A stretch of DNA of 64,000 nucleotides from Thermoanaerobacter pseudethanolicus ATCC 33223 (GTDB lineage: Bacteria > Bacillota > Thermoanaerobacteria > Thermoanaerobacterales > Thermoanaerobacteraceae). The notes under the pieces were generated by a model that was not told the DNA's origin, ran no database searches, and saw only the letters and a list, made by a program, of their open reading frames with translations. Below are positions 1 through 7,146 of the stretch, piece by piece. The number at the start of each line of letters is the position of its first letter. The stretch's first letter is position 1. A program made the translations under genes and the position numbers. The stretch lies in NCBI RefSeq assembly GCF_000019085.1, contig NC_010321.1:1995001-2059000 (forward strand), in the 5' to 3' direction.

Positions 1-1240
1 ATTTTTTCTTTAAAATAGTTTCTCCCATCGCTGACGAACCCATACCAGCATCGCAGGCAAAAACAATCATTTTAGGCATACCTTCTATTTTTTGTGCATT
101 TGGCTTTATTTCTTCAACTTTTTGTCCTTTGCTTTGCGCTTTAAGTCCGCTAACGACCGAGCGAGCAAAGGTCATACTTTCAGCACTCATGCTTTCTTCA
201 CTTGCCCTTTTTACAATGACTGAAGCTATCAGGAAGGAAACAACAGCACCAACTGTAATACCCGCAAGTACAGGAAGTAATCCGCCTTTTGGTGCCATAG
301 CTATTTCTGCAAATATACTACCAGGTGAAGGTGTAGCTACCAAACCCGCTTTTGTCAAAACAAATGTCGCGTCTGCAGCCATTCCACCGCCTATAACTGC
401 CAAGAGTAGTGATGGATTCATCAAAACATAGGGAAAATATATTTCATGTATTCCGCCAAAAAAGTGTATTATGATAGCACCCGGAGCTGATTGTTTTGCA
501 TCGCCTTTTCCAAAAAGCCAATATGCCAGTAAAACCCCCAAACCTGGACCTGGATTAGTTTCCAGTAAGAAGAATATTGACTTCCCAAACTCTTTAACTT
601 CTGCTACTCCAAGAGGAGCCAGTATGCCGTGATTTATAGCATTATTCAAAAACAATATCTTCCCTGGTTCTATAAAAATTGCTATTAAAGGTAATAAGCC
701 TTTGTTTGTCACCCATTGAGCTGCTGCACCTAATCCTACTGAAATTCCATTTACCACTGGTTCAATGAAAAGAAATGCTAAAATTGCTAATAAACCACCT
801 AAAATACCTGCTGAGAAATTGTTGACAAGCATTTCAAAACCTGCCGGGATTTTTCCTTCTACAAGCTCGTCAAATTTTTTAATGACATAGCCTCCCAAAG
901 GCCCCATCAGCATAGCACCGAGAAACATCGGTATAGATGAACCGATTATGATACCAGCTGTTGCAATGGCTCCTACCACTCCACCTCTTACATCGTATAC
1001 AAGTTTACCACCAGTATAACCAATTAAAATTGGCAAAAGATACGTTATCATAGGTCCAACAAGTTTAGCCAAATGTTCATTTGGAATCCACCCTGTTGGA
1101 ATAAAGAAAGCAGTAATAAGTCCCCATGCTATAAAGGCACCAATATTAGGTATTACCATGCCAGCCAAGAAGCCACCAAGCCTTTGCAACTTCGCTTTTA
1201 CACTTCCGCCACCAGTTATGAGAGCATTAGTGTTTTGCAT
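1..1240 (-). CDS. mtlA: PTS mannitol transporter IICB component, 3' end outside the window
   Basis: Membrane permease and IIB phosphoryl-transfer unit that imports mannitol as mannitol-1-phosphate. The frame is open from an ATG at 1240, with AGGAGG 8 bases upstream, to the window edge (413 codons). The N-terminus reads [20 protein letters not shown], the start of the mannitol-type IIC domain, and hydrophobic segments follow for about 340 residues. Near the edge the IIB phosphocysteine loop [12 protein letters not shown] is visible. The rest of IIB and any IIA or dehydrogenase gene lie outside. It is separated from the beta-glucoside operon by a terminator and has its own promoter. MtlA assignment is from family-typical sequence; fructose or galactitol permeases look different. 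Confidence 0.9.
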   Translation of the reverse strand, partial: MQNTNALITGGGSVKAKLQRLGGFLAGMVIPNIGAFIAWGLITAFFIPTGWIPNEHLAKLVGPMITYLLPILIGYTGGKLVYDVRGGVVGAIATAGIIIGSSIPMFLGAMLMGPLGGYVIKKFDELVEGKIPAGFEMLVNNFSAGILGGLLAILAFLFIEPVVNGISVGLGAAAQWVTNKGLLPLIAIFIEPGKILFLNNAINHGILAPLGVAEVKEFGKSIFFLLETNPGPGLGVLLAYWLFGKGDAKQSAPGAIIIHFFGGIHEIYFPYVLMNPSLLLAVIGGGMAADATFVLTKAGLVATPSPGSIFAEIAMAPKGGLLPVLAGITVGAVVSFLIASVIVKRASEESMSAESMTFARSVVSGLKAQSKGQKVEEIKPNAQKIEGMPKMIVFACDAGMGSSAMGETILKKK

Positions 1241-1278
1241 AAATTTTACCTCCTTTTTGCATTTATTCTTCTATAATT

Positions 1279-1307
1279 ATTGTAAACCCCTATATGCTTT
1301 TATGCAA
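1279..1307 (-). promoter_or_regulatory. Sigma-A type promoter of mtlA
   Basis: On the minus strand a -35 TTGCAT (1302-1307) and a -10 TACAAT (1279-1284) are separated by 17 bases, about 40 bases upstream of the mtlA start codon. Confidence 0.6.
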
Positions 1308-1322
1308 TTCAAAGAAAATCAG

Positions 1323-1349
1323 TTTTGTCATTCGTTTTCTTTGACAAAA
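1323..1349. promoter_or_regulatory. Inverted repeat TTTTGTCA-N11-TGACAAAA, candidate MtlR activator site
   Basis: Two 8-base arms match exactly. The site sits 16 bases upstream of the mtlA -35, where an activator would bind. The TTGTCA/TGACAA arms resemble the mannitol operator of Bacillus-type MtlR (general knowledge, not checked). No mtlR gene lies in the window. Confidence 0.5.
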
Positions 1350-1356
1350 TTGAAGA

Positions 1357-1387
1357 TAAAAAAATAACCGGCGAAAAAACCGGTTAT
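1357..1387 (-). terminator. Rho-independent terminator of the beta-glucoside operon
   Basis: Arms ATAACCGG (1364-1371) and CCGGTTAT (1380-1387) form a hairpin directly after the GH1 stop codon. On the minus strand a run of seven T follows. Confidence 0.85.
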
Positions 1388-1389
1388 GA

Positions 1390-2784
1390 TTAATCAACAA
1401 ATCCATTGTTTTCGGATAATTCTTTATACCAATATCCACTTTTCTTTATAGTTCTTTTCTGTGTTTTTAGATCGACAGATACAAGACCGTAACGGTTTTT
1501 ATATGCATTTAAGAAGGACCAGTTGTCCATAAAAGTCCATAAATGATATCCTTTTACATTGCATCCCTCTTCAATTGCTTTATGGAGCCACTTCAAATGT
1601 TCTTTTATAAACTCTATCCTGTAATCATCTTGGATAATTCCATCTTTTATAAAACGCTCTTCTCCTTCAACTCCCATTCCATTTTCCGAAATAAAAGACC
1701 CTATATTGCCATAATTATCTCTTAAATTTATCATTATGTCATATATTCCCCTTTCGTATATCTCCCATCCTCTATAAGGATTCATTCTTCTGCCTGGCAT
1801 AATATACTCATCATAAAACCAATTAGGTGTAAATACTCCATATGGATTTGGCATATTTTCTTTAGCTTTAACTCTAATTGGCTGATAATAATTTACTCCT
1901 AAATATTCCACAGTGTTATTTTTAATTAATTCTAAGTCGCTATCCGAATACTCTGGTAGATGATTGTAAGTTTTTAGAAGTTCAACAAGTTCTTTAGGAT
2001 ACTCTCCTTTGACAGTTGGGTCCAAAAAACTTCTGTTATAGAACAAATCTGCAATCTCTGCGGCTTTTAAATCAGCCGGATGATTACTCCTGGGATATAC
2101 AGGACTTAAGTTTAAAACAATACCTATTTTAGCCCTTTCTATTTGTAATTTTTTAAATTCCTCTATTGCTCTCGCACTTGCCAGCACTGTGCCATAAGCG
2201 AATTGTACTGCTCTTTTAAAATCTACTATATCTGGATAATGGAAATTATATAAATATCCACCTAATACAGGAACTATTGGTTCATTAAATGTAATCCATC
2301 TTTTGACTCTATCTCCAAACAACTCAAAGCATGTTTTGGCATATTCAGCAAAATATTCTACTACTTTTCTATTCTCAAAACCTCCCATGTTTTGCATTTC
2401 TATAGGCATGTCAAAGTGAAATAGCGTAACAAACGGTTCTATATCATTTTTTATAAGCTCATCAATGACACTGTTATAAAACTCTACGGCTTTTTTATTG
2501 ACTTCACCAACACCACCAGGTATCAGCCGCGACCATGAAATAGAAAATCTAAAAGAGTTATGTCCAAGTTCTTTCATCAGTTTTATATCGTCTTTATATC
2601 TGTGGTAAAAATCAGATGTTACTTGAGGGCCTACTCTATCGAAAAAGCGATTTGGCTCGTTTTTGTACCAATAATCCCATACATTCATTCCCTTTCCATC
2701 TTCATTTGCAGCTCCCTCTATTTGTACTGCTGACGTTGCAGACCCCCACCAGAATCCTTCAGGAAATTTGTATTCTTTAGCCAT
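1390..2784 (-). CDS. GH1 beta-glucosidase, probably 6-phospho-beta-glucosidase
   Basis: 464-residue (beta/alpha)8-barrel retaining glycosidase, last gene of the PTS operon. The acid/base motif TFNEP (Glu168) and nucleophile motif ISENG (Glu367) are both present. In the C-terminal loop where phospho-glycosidases bind the sugar phosphate, the sequence is DNWSFLNAYKNRYG: Ser423 and Tyr432 fit the phosphate-binding Ser and Tyr of LacG-type enzymes, but the Lys is one residue early (Lys429; Asn430 is at the usual position). Non-phospho enzymes carry Glu at the Ser position. Together with the PTS context this favours cellobiose-6-phosphate or a similar substrate. About 210 bases separate it from the GH4 start upstream, with an RBS (AGGAGG) before the ATG. 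Confidence 0.85.
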   Translation of the reverse strand: MAKEYKFPEGFWWGSATSAVQIEGAANEDGKGMNVWDYWYKNEPNRFFDRVGPQVTSDFYHRYKDDIKLMKELGHNSFRFSISWSRLIPGGVGEVNKKAVEFYNSVIDELIKNDIEPFVTLFHFDMPIEMQNMGGFENRKVVEYFAEYAKTCFELFGDRVKRWITFNEPIVPVLGGYLYNFHYPDIVDFKRAVQFAYGTVLASARAIEEFKKLQIERAKIGIVLNLSPVYPRSNHPADLKAAEIADLFYNRSFLDPTVKGEYPKELVELLKTYNHLPEYSDSDLELIKNNTVEYLGVNYYQPIRVKAKENMPNPYGVFTPNWFYDEYIMPGRRMNPYRGWEIYERGIYDIMINLRDNYGNIGSFISENGMGVEGEERFIKDGIIQDDYRIEFIKEHLKWLHKAIEEGCNVKGYHLWTFMDNWSFLNAYKNRYGLVSVDLKTQKRTIKKSGYWYKELSENNGFVD

Positions 2785-2881
2785 AATTATTTTCCTCCTT
2801 GCGCAAGATAATTCAAAATATTATTTAAAAAGTAAAAAGTAATTTAACGGAAAAAATTACTTTGTAAAATCAGCAATATTT

Positions 2882-4192
2882 CTATTTATACTGTGGCAAA
2901 TACTCTTTATTTTGCTCAAGTATATCATCAAGAATTTTTTTAGCAACAGTCGCAGAAGGTACTAATGGATGAATTGTCAACGCCTGTAAAGCTGTATAAT
3001 AGTTCCCCTTTACCCCTGCTTCTATAGTAAGTTCTTCATAGGCTTTTACTGCTTGCATTAAACCCCTTATTTTCGCTGGCACATGTCCAATATTTATCGG
3101 ATGAGCCCCATTTCTATCTATTATTGCATTTGTTTCTATCACCACATCATCTGGCAAATCTGCGATTGTACCATTGTTTCTCACATTGACCACATGTATG
3201 TCTTTTTTGTCATTATATATTGAACTTATCAGGGAGCAAGCAGCATCAGAATAATGAGCTCCTCCCCTTTTTTCTAATTGCGGCGGTTTTATATTCAAAT
3301 TTGGGTCTTTATATAATTCAAATAATTCTTGCTCTACCTTTTTAACGACTTCTCCTCTTGTGCCTACTGTAGCAGCTTCTTTTTTCTGTTCATCAAGCAT
3401 TTTATCAGTTAAATAATAATATCTGTGATATGGACAAGGATACATGCCCAGAGATTTTATAAATTCAGGGTCCCATGGAAACTCAGGTATATTTTTCATT
3501 GATAAAGATTTAGCGCCCGCAAAACTGTCTATTAGTTTTTCTGTCACGTCTTCTCCATCCAGGTAAATATGGGTACCCCATACTAAATGATTAAGACCTG
3601 CAAAATCTATATTCACTCTTTTTGGGTCAACACCAAGTATTTCTGCAATACCATATACCATGCCTATCGGTACATTGCATAAGCCAATAGCTTTTACATT
3701 TGTATGTTTTAAAACCGTTTCTGTTATAACTCCTGAAGGATTCGTAAAATTAATAAGCCATGCGTTCGGCGCAAGTTCTTCTATATCTCTACATATATCC
3801 AGTATAACGGGTATTGTCCTCTGGGCTTTTGCAAAACCACCGGGTCCAGTTGTTTCCTGACCTATAACATCATACTTTAGAGGAATTTTTTCATCTCGGA
3901 TTCTGGCATCTATTCCTCCCACTCTAAACTGAGTAACAACAAAATCTGCATCTTTTATGGCTTCACGCCTGTCCAGAGTCAGATGAATGTTTATCCCTAT
4001 GCCGGCTTTTTCTACCATCCTTTTTGCAAGGCCACCAACAATTTCAAGTTTTTCTTTGCCTTCTTCTATGTCCATTAAATAAATATCTCTTACGGGTAAT
4101 TCTTCATATCTTTTGATAAACCCTTCAATAAGCTCAGGGGTATAACTAGAACCACCCCCTATAACTGCAATTTTTAAATCTTTTTTAGACAT
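2882..4192 (-). CDS. celF: GH4 NAD- and Mn-dependent 6-phospho-beta-glucosidase
   Basis: 436 residues. GH4 enzymes cleave phosphorylated disaccharides by an oxidation/elimination route using NAD+ and Mn2+. The Rossmann motif IAVIGGGSSYTP is at residues 8-19, NFTNPSG at 148-154, and the metal-binding Cys172 (GLCNVPIGM) and His202 (NHLVWG) are present. The frame is open further upstream to 4237, but I place the start at 4192: this ATG follows AAAGGGGGC and overlaps the last codons of the IIA gene by 8 bases, typical of translational coupling. CelF/LicH-type beta specificity is inferred from the operon; the GH4 family also holds alpha-specific enzymes. Confidence 0.88.
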   Translation of the reverse strand: MSKKDLKIAVIGGGSSYTPELIEGFIKRYEELPVRDIYLMDIEEGKEKLEIVGGLAKRMVEKAGIGINIHLTLDRREAIKDADFVVTQFRVGGIDARIRDEKIPLKYDVIGQETTGPGGFAKAQRTIPVILDICRDIEELAPNAWLINFTNPSGVITETVLKHTNVKAIGLCNVPIGMVYGIAEILGVDPKRVNIDFAGLNHLVWGTHIYLDGEDVTEKLIDSFAGAKSLSMKNIPEFPWDPEFIKSLGMYPCPYHRYYYLTDKMLDEQKKEAATVGTRGEVVKKVEQELFELYKDPNLNIKPPQLEKRGGAHYSDAACSLISSIYNDKKDIHVVNVRNNGTIADLPDDVVIETNAIIDRNGAHPINIGHVPAKIRGLMQAVKAYEELTIEAGVKGNYYTALQALTIHPLVPSATVAKKILDDILEQNKEYLPQYK

Positions 4193-4517
4193 TGTAAGTT
4201 GCCCCCTTTGTTTGATAAATAATTTTATACAGCTCAATCATCTCTGTTATCAATTCTTTTGCAAGAATTGCATTCATGAGGTGGTCTTCTGCATGTATCA
4301 AAAGAAGTGTCACTTCTTGCTTCTCACCCTGTGCTTCTTTGTGTATCATATCCGTCTGAACATGATGTGCTTCTAAAAGCTCCTCGCTCGCTTTATTTAA
4401 ACAATTTTCTGCCTCAACAAAGTTGCCTTCTTTTGCATGTTTTAATGCATCAAAACAAATGCTTCGTGCATTTCCTGCGTGAGATATAATAGTGAATACA
4501 ATTTGTTCAAGATTCAT
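4185..4517 (-). CDS. PTS lactose/cellobiose-family IIA
   Basis: 110 residues, the normal size. It passes phosphate from HPr to the IIB protein of the same operon. The family motif HAEDHLM holds the phosphorylated His75 and the second His79; the rest is helical, as expected for the trimeric helical-bundle IIA. It lies between the IIB gene (20-base gap) and the GH4 gene (8-base overlap). The cytoplasmic protein works with the IIB at 4537 and the IIC at 5716. Confidence 0.93.
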   Translation of the reverse strand: MNLEQIVFTIISHAGNARSICFDALKHAKEGNFVEAENCLNKASEELLEAHHVQTDMIHKEAQGEKQEVTLLLIHAEDHLMNAILAKELITEMIELYKIIYQTKGATYNV

Positions 4518-4536
4518 TTTTTAAGCCCCCTAAATT

Positions 4537-4848
4537 TTATTTGTTTTTTAGCGCTTCTATTGCTAAATCCAAGGTTTTAGCTCCATCTATCATTCCATAT
4601 ACATTGGGTGGAATTACCCTGTAAACTTTATTCTTTTCTTTTGTCAGTTCTGCCACATATTTTTCTTTATACCTGATTTGGGGTCCCAGTAACACCACAT
4701 CATAATCGTCAATTACTTTTTCCAAATTATCTGCCGCTTCTGCAAAAATGTATAAATCTTTCATCCCCCTTTTTTCGCCTTCTTTTTTCATTTTTTCAAC
4801 CAACAAACTTGTTGACATCCCAGCACCACAGATTAATAGAATTCTCAT
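4537..4848 (-). CDS. PTS lactose/cellobiose-family IIB
   Basis: 103 residues, full length. The phosphocysteine loop begins LLICGAGMSTS with Cys7. It receives phosphate from the IIA and hands it to the sugar bound by the membrane IIC. It lies 30 bases downstream of the ChbG-type gene, with an RBS (AGGAGG) before the ATG. Sequence alone does not separate cellobiose from diacetylchitobiose specificity. Confidence 0.92.
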   Translation of the reverse strand: MRILLICGAGMSTSLLVEKMKKEGEKRGMKDLYIFAEAADNLEKVIDDYDVVLLGPQIRYKEKYVAELTKEKNKVYRVIPPNVYGMIDGAKTLDLAIEALKNK

Positions 4849-4878
4849 TGCAAATACCCTCCTTGTACTTTTTTGAAT

Positions 4879-5628
4879 TTATTTTAATATCGAATAGTTG
4901 GTTAATAAAATATTATTATCGCGAATAAATTGTAAAACATCTTTATCAGTCAATATTTTTCTTTCAACTTCTCTTTTTGCATGATAAGAGGATATATTCA
5001 CTAATTCATCATCTACGTAAGCTGGATGGCTCATTATTTCAGTTGTTCCTTCTTCTAGACTACCCAATATAGACAACAGATTTTCTTTTTTGACACCATC
5101 ATCATAAAAGGTATAAATAAAATTATCAACAGTTTTTAAACCAGCTTTAATTATTTTTTCCTTATCTAATGGAGTAGATCGTACAGGTAAGTTATATTTG
5201 TGAGCCATTTCTATGAATGCATCTATTACCTTGGAATGACTTTGTGCATGATGATGACTATCCATATGAGTTATCGTTACACCCAAAGAAAAAGCTTTTT
5301 TAATTTGCTCTTCTATCTCAATTCTGATTTGATCTACATCAGCGTCATCTAAAGAATGCGGAAAACCTCTCTTAAAATACCCTCTTTCATCTACCAGAGT
5401 ATTCACTTTTTCAGGACTACTTAACGGTTTACCGGCATCTAAAGTTATGTGTATCCCAAAACCTAAATCTGGACATAATTCTTTTACTTGTAAAGCCTCA
5501 TTAGCGTAAGGCATATTACACATTATAGAAGTGCTTCTTAAAATACCGTTTTTATAGCATTCAACAACTCCTTTATTAACCCCTTTTGTCAGCCCAAAAT
5601 CATCAGCATTTACAATTAAATATTTCAT
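4879..5628 (-). CDS. chbG: ChbG/YdjC-family carbohydrate deacetylase
   Basis: 249 residues. Proteins of this family are metal-dependent deacetylases; E. coli ChbG removes one acetyl group from chitobiose or chitobiose-6-phosphate. Visible metal-site motifs are NADDFG (residues 7-12), GIHIT (His60) and HMDSHHH (121-127). It lies between the IIC and IIB genes in the same orientation, so it is co-transcribed, though a strong hairpin precedes it. Its presence suggests that the transporter also brings in N-acetylated disaccharides, or that the enzyme acts on another acetylated beta-disaccharide. Activity here is inferred. Confidence 0.85.
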   Translation of the reverse strand: MKYLIVNADDFGLTKGVNKGVVECYKNGILRSTSIMCNMPYANEALQVKELCPDLGFGIHITLDAGKPLSSPEKVNTLVDERGYFKRGFPHSLDDADVDQIRIEIEEQIKKAFSLGVTITHMDSHHHAQSHSKVIDAFIEMAHKYNLPVRSTPLDKEKIIKAGLKTVDNFIYTFYDDGVKKENLLSILGSLEEGTTEIMSHPAYVDDELVNISSYHAKREVERKILTDKDVLQFIRDNNILLTNYSILK

Positions 5629-5654
5629 TCACATCACTCCTATTTTATTGTAAT

Positions 5655-5689
5655 ATATATCCTGAGAGGCAATGCCTCTCAGGATATAT
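5655..5689 (-). other. Perfect 17-bp inverted repeat between the IIC and chbG genes
   Basis: Arms 5655-5671 and 5673-5689 are exact reverse complements around one base. Transcribed leftwards this gives a very stable hairpin with core CCTGAGAGGC. What follows is ATTACAATAAAATAG, not a U-tract, so it is a poor terminator and more likely an RNA processing or stability element inside the operon. Confidence 0.7.
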
Positions 5690-5715
5690 TATTATGCCTT
5701 CGTCTCAGCTAATTT

Positions 5716-6978
5716 TTATTCTTTTTTAAATTGCTGCTCTTCTTCATATTTCTTATTGTCCCATAGTTTCAAGAAAGGATAGTAAATCGCTCCAGCTACA
5801 AGAAAGTTTATAATCTGCAAAATAATAGCTTTCCAATCACCTGTAGTTAAAAATCCGCTAATCAACACAGGTGTTGTCCAAGGAATCAAAGCATAAGGTC
5901 TTGCCACAAGATTTAATGCCATCGCAAAATAAGTTATAAGACCTGCTGCAATAGGAGCTAAAATAAATGGTATAATCATAACGGGATTCATCACTATTGG
6001 CATACCAAAAGTAATAGGTTCGTTTATGTTAAATATACCTGGCCAAATAGCAGCTTTACCAACTGCTTTCAATTGGGCAGATTTTGTAGCAAAAATTAAA
6101 AGCAATGCTAACGCAAGAGTTGTTCCTGAACCACCTATATATATGAAAATATCAAAAAATTGCTGTGTTACTATGTGAGGAAGAATTTTTTCGCCGGCAA
6201 TTTTTGCAGCTGAATTCTCCTGAGTAAAAGTAAGCCAGATTGGCCCTAAAATTCCTCCTACTAAGGCTGCACCATGAATACCTACACTCCATAAGAACTG
6301 AATTGCTAGTATTGCAAGGATAACAGCTGGAAGTGTAGAACCTAATTTTAACAACGGAATAGCTATCAATTTATTAATAGCTTCCGGTATTGTTAAATGA
6401 ATTGTTTTAATTAGTATCATGTGTATTATCCAAATAAATGTGATAGTTACAGCGCCCGGAATCAATGCTGCAAAAGCTCTACCCACAGAAGGCGGAACTC
6501 CCTCTGGCATGCGAATAATTAAATTTTTCTCTACAAATTTTCTTTGTACCTCCACTGTAAAAATTGCAAGAATCATTGCAACAAATAGTCCTTGGCTTCC
6601 CATCCACTTCAAAGGAATATTACCATCTTGGGTTAAAGGTACTGATAACATAAAAGTAGACAAACTTAATACCCCAGAGGCTAAAGGATCTATTTTGTAA
6701 GTTCCGGCAAGTGAATAAGCTATTGTAAAAGATGCAACCATAGCTATTATATCAAATGTTGCATTGACTATTTTTAGTAAGTCATTTACATAAGGTTTAA
6801 CTAAAGCTTCAAGGGCTGGTATGGGCGGAAAAGCTATAATTAAGAAGAAAGACCCAATGAGAAGTAATGGCATTGTTGCAACTATTCCATCACGTATTGC
6901 CTTGAGGTGTCTTTGTTCAGCAATTCTACCTGCTACAGGCATGAAATACCTGTCGAGGAAATTAATAAGTGCATCCAT
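5716..6978 (-). CDS. celB: PTS lactose/cellobiose-family IIC permease
   Basis: 420 residues, full length, strongly hydrophobic with about ten membrane segments. The N-terminal part contains RYFMPVAGRIAEQRHLKAIR followed by DGIVATMPLLLIGSF, the family's usual opening, and FNINEPITFGMPIVMNP carries the conserved NEP(I/V)xFG motif of the sugar site. First gene of the leftward operon, directly behind the sigma-54 promoter at 7021-7036. An RBS (AGGAG) precedes the ATG. It imports a beta-diglucoside or chitobiose with phosphorylation by IIB. Confidence 0.92.
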   Translation of the reverse strand: MDALINFLDRYFMPVAGRIAEQRHLKAIRDGIVATMPLLLIGSFFLIIAFPPIPALEALVKPYVNDLLKIVNATFDIIAMVASFTIAYSLAGTYKIDPLASGVLSLSTFMLSVPLTQDGNIPLKWMGSQGLFVAMILAIFTVEVQRKFVEKNLIIRMPEGVPPSVGRAFAALIPGAVTITFIWIIHMILIKTIHLTIPEAINKLIAIPLLKLGSTLPAVILAILAIQFLWSVGIHGAALVGGILGPIWLTFTQENSAAKIAGEKILPHIVTQQFFDIFIYIGGSGTTLALALLLIFATKSAQLKAVGKAAIWPGIFNINEPITFGMPIVMNPVMIIPFILAPIAAGLITYFAMALNLVARPYALIPWTTPVLISGFLTTGDWKAIILQIINFLVAGAIYYPFLKLWDNKKYEEEQQFKKE

Positions 6979-7020
6979 TAGACCAACTCCTTTTTTAAAT
7001 TTTTTGCATTATACCTTATA

Positions 7021-7036
7021 TGCAAATGTCATGCCA
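7021..7036 (-). promoter_or_regulatory. Sigma-54 (RpoN) -24/-12 promoter of the beta-diglucoside operon
   Basis: The minus strand reads TGGCATGACATTTGCA. It fits the RpoN consensus TGGCAYG-N4-TTGCW with exact GG/GC spacing, 43 bases upstream of the IIC start codon. The sigma-54 activator gene immediately upstream supports it. Confidence 0.92.
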
Positions 7037-7104
7037 AATAGTAATCGCTTCTACAAAATTGCTGCTTTTCCGCCTTCAATGACGAGGTTTATTAAACCGT
7101 TTCG

Positions 7105-7146
7105 ATGTGTATCGTTTAAAAACGTATTCAATACACATATGTGTAT
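7105..7146. promoter_or_regulatory. Candidate upstream activator sites for the LevR-type regulator
   Basis: ATACACATATGTGTAT at 7131-7146 is a perfect 16-bp palindrome. A further ATGTGTAT half-site lies at 7105-7112. They stand about 70-120 bases upstream of the -24 element, the normal distance for a sigma-54 enhancer site, and end at the stop codon of the activator gene. Confidence 0.65.

Noticed and set aside
7131-7146. The palindrome as an IS end or REP-like repeat
   Set aside because: Half-site reuse and position before a sigma-54 promoter explain it better as an activator site.
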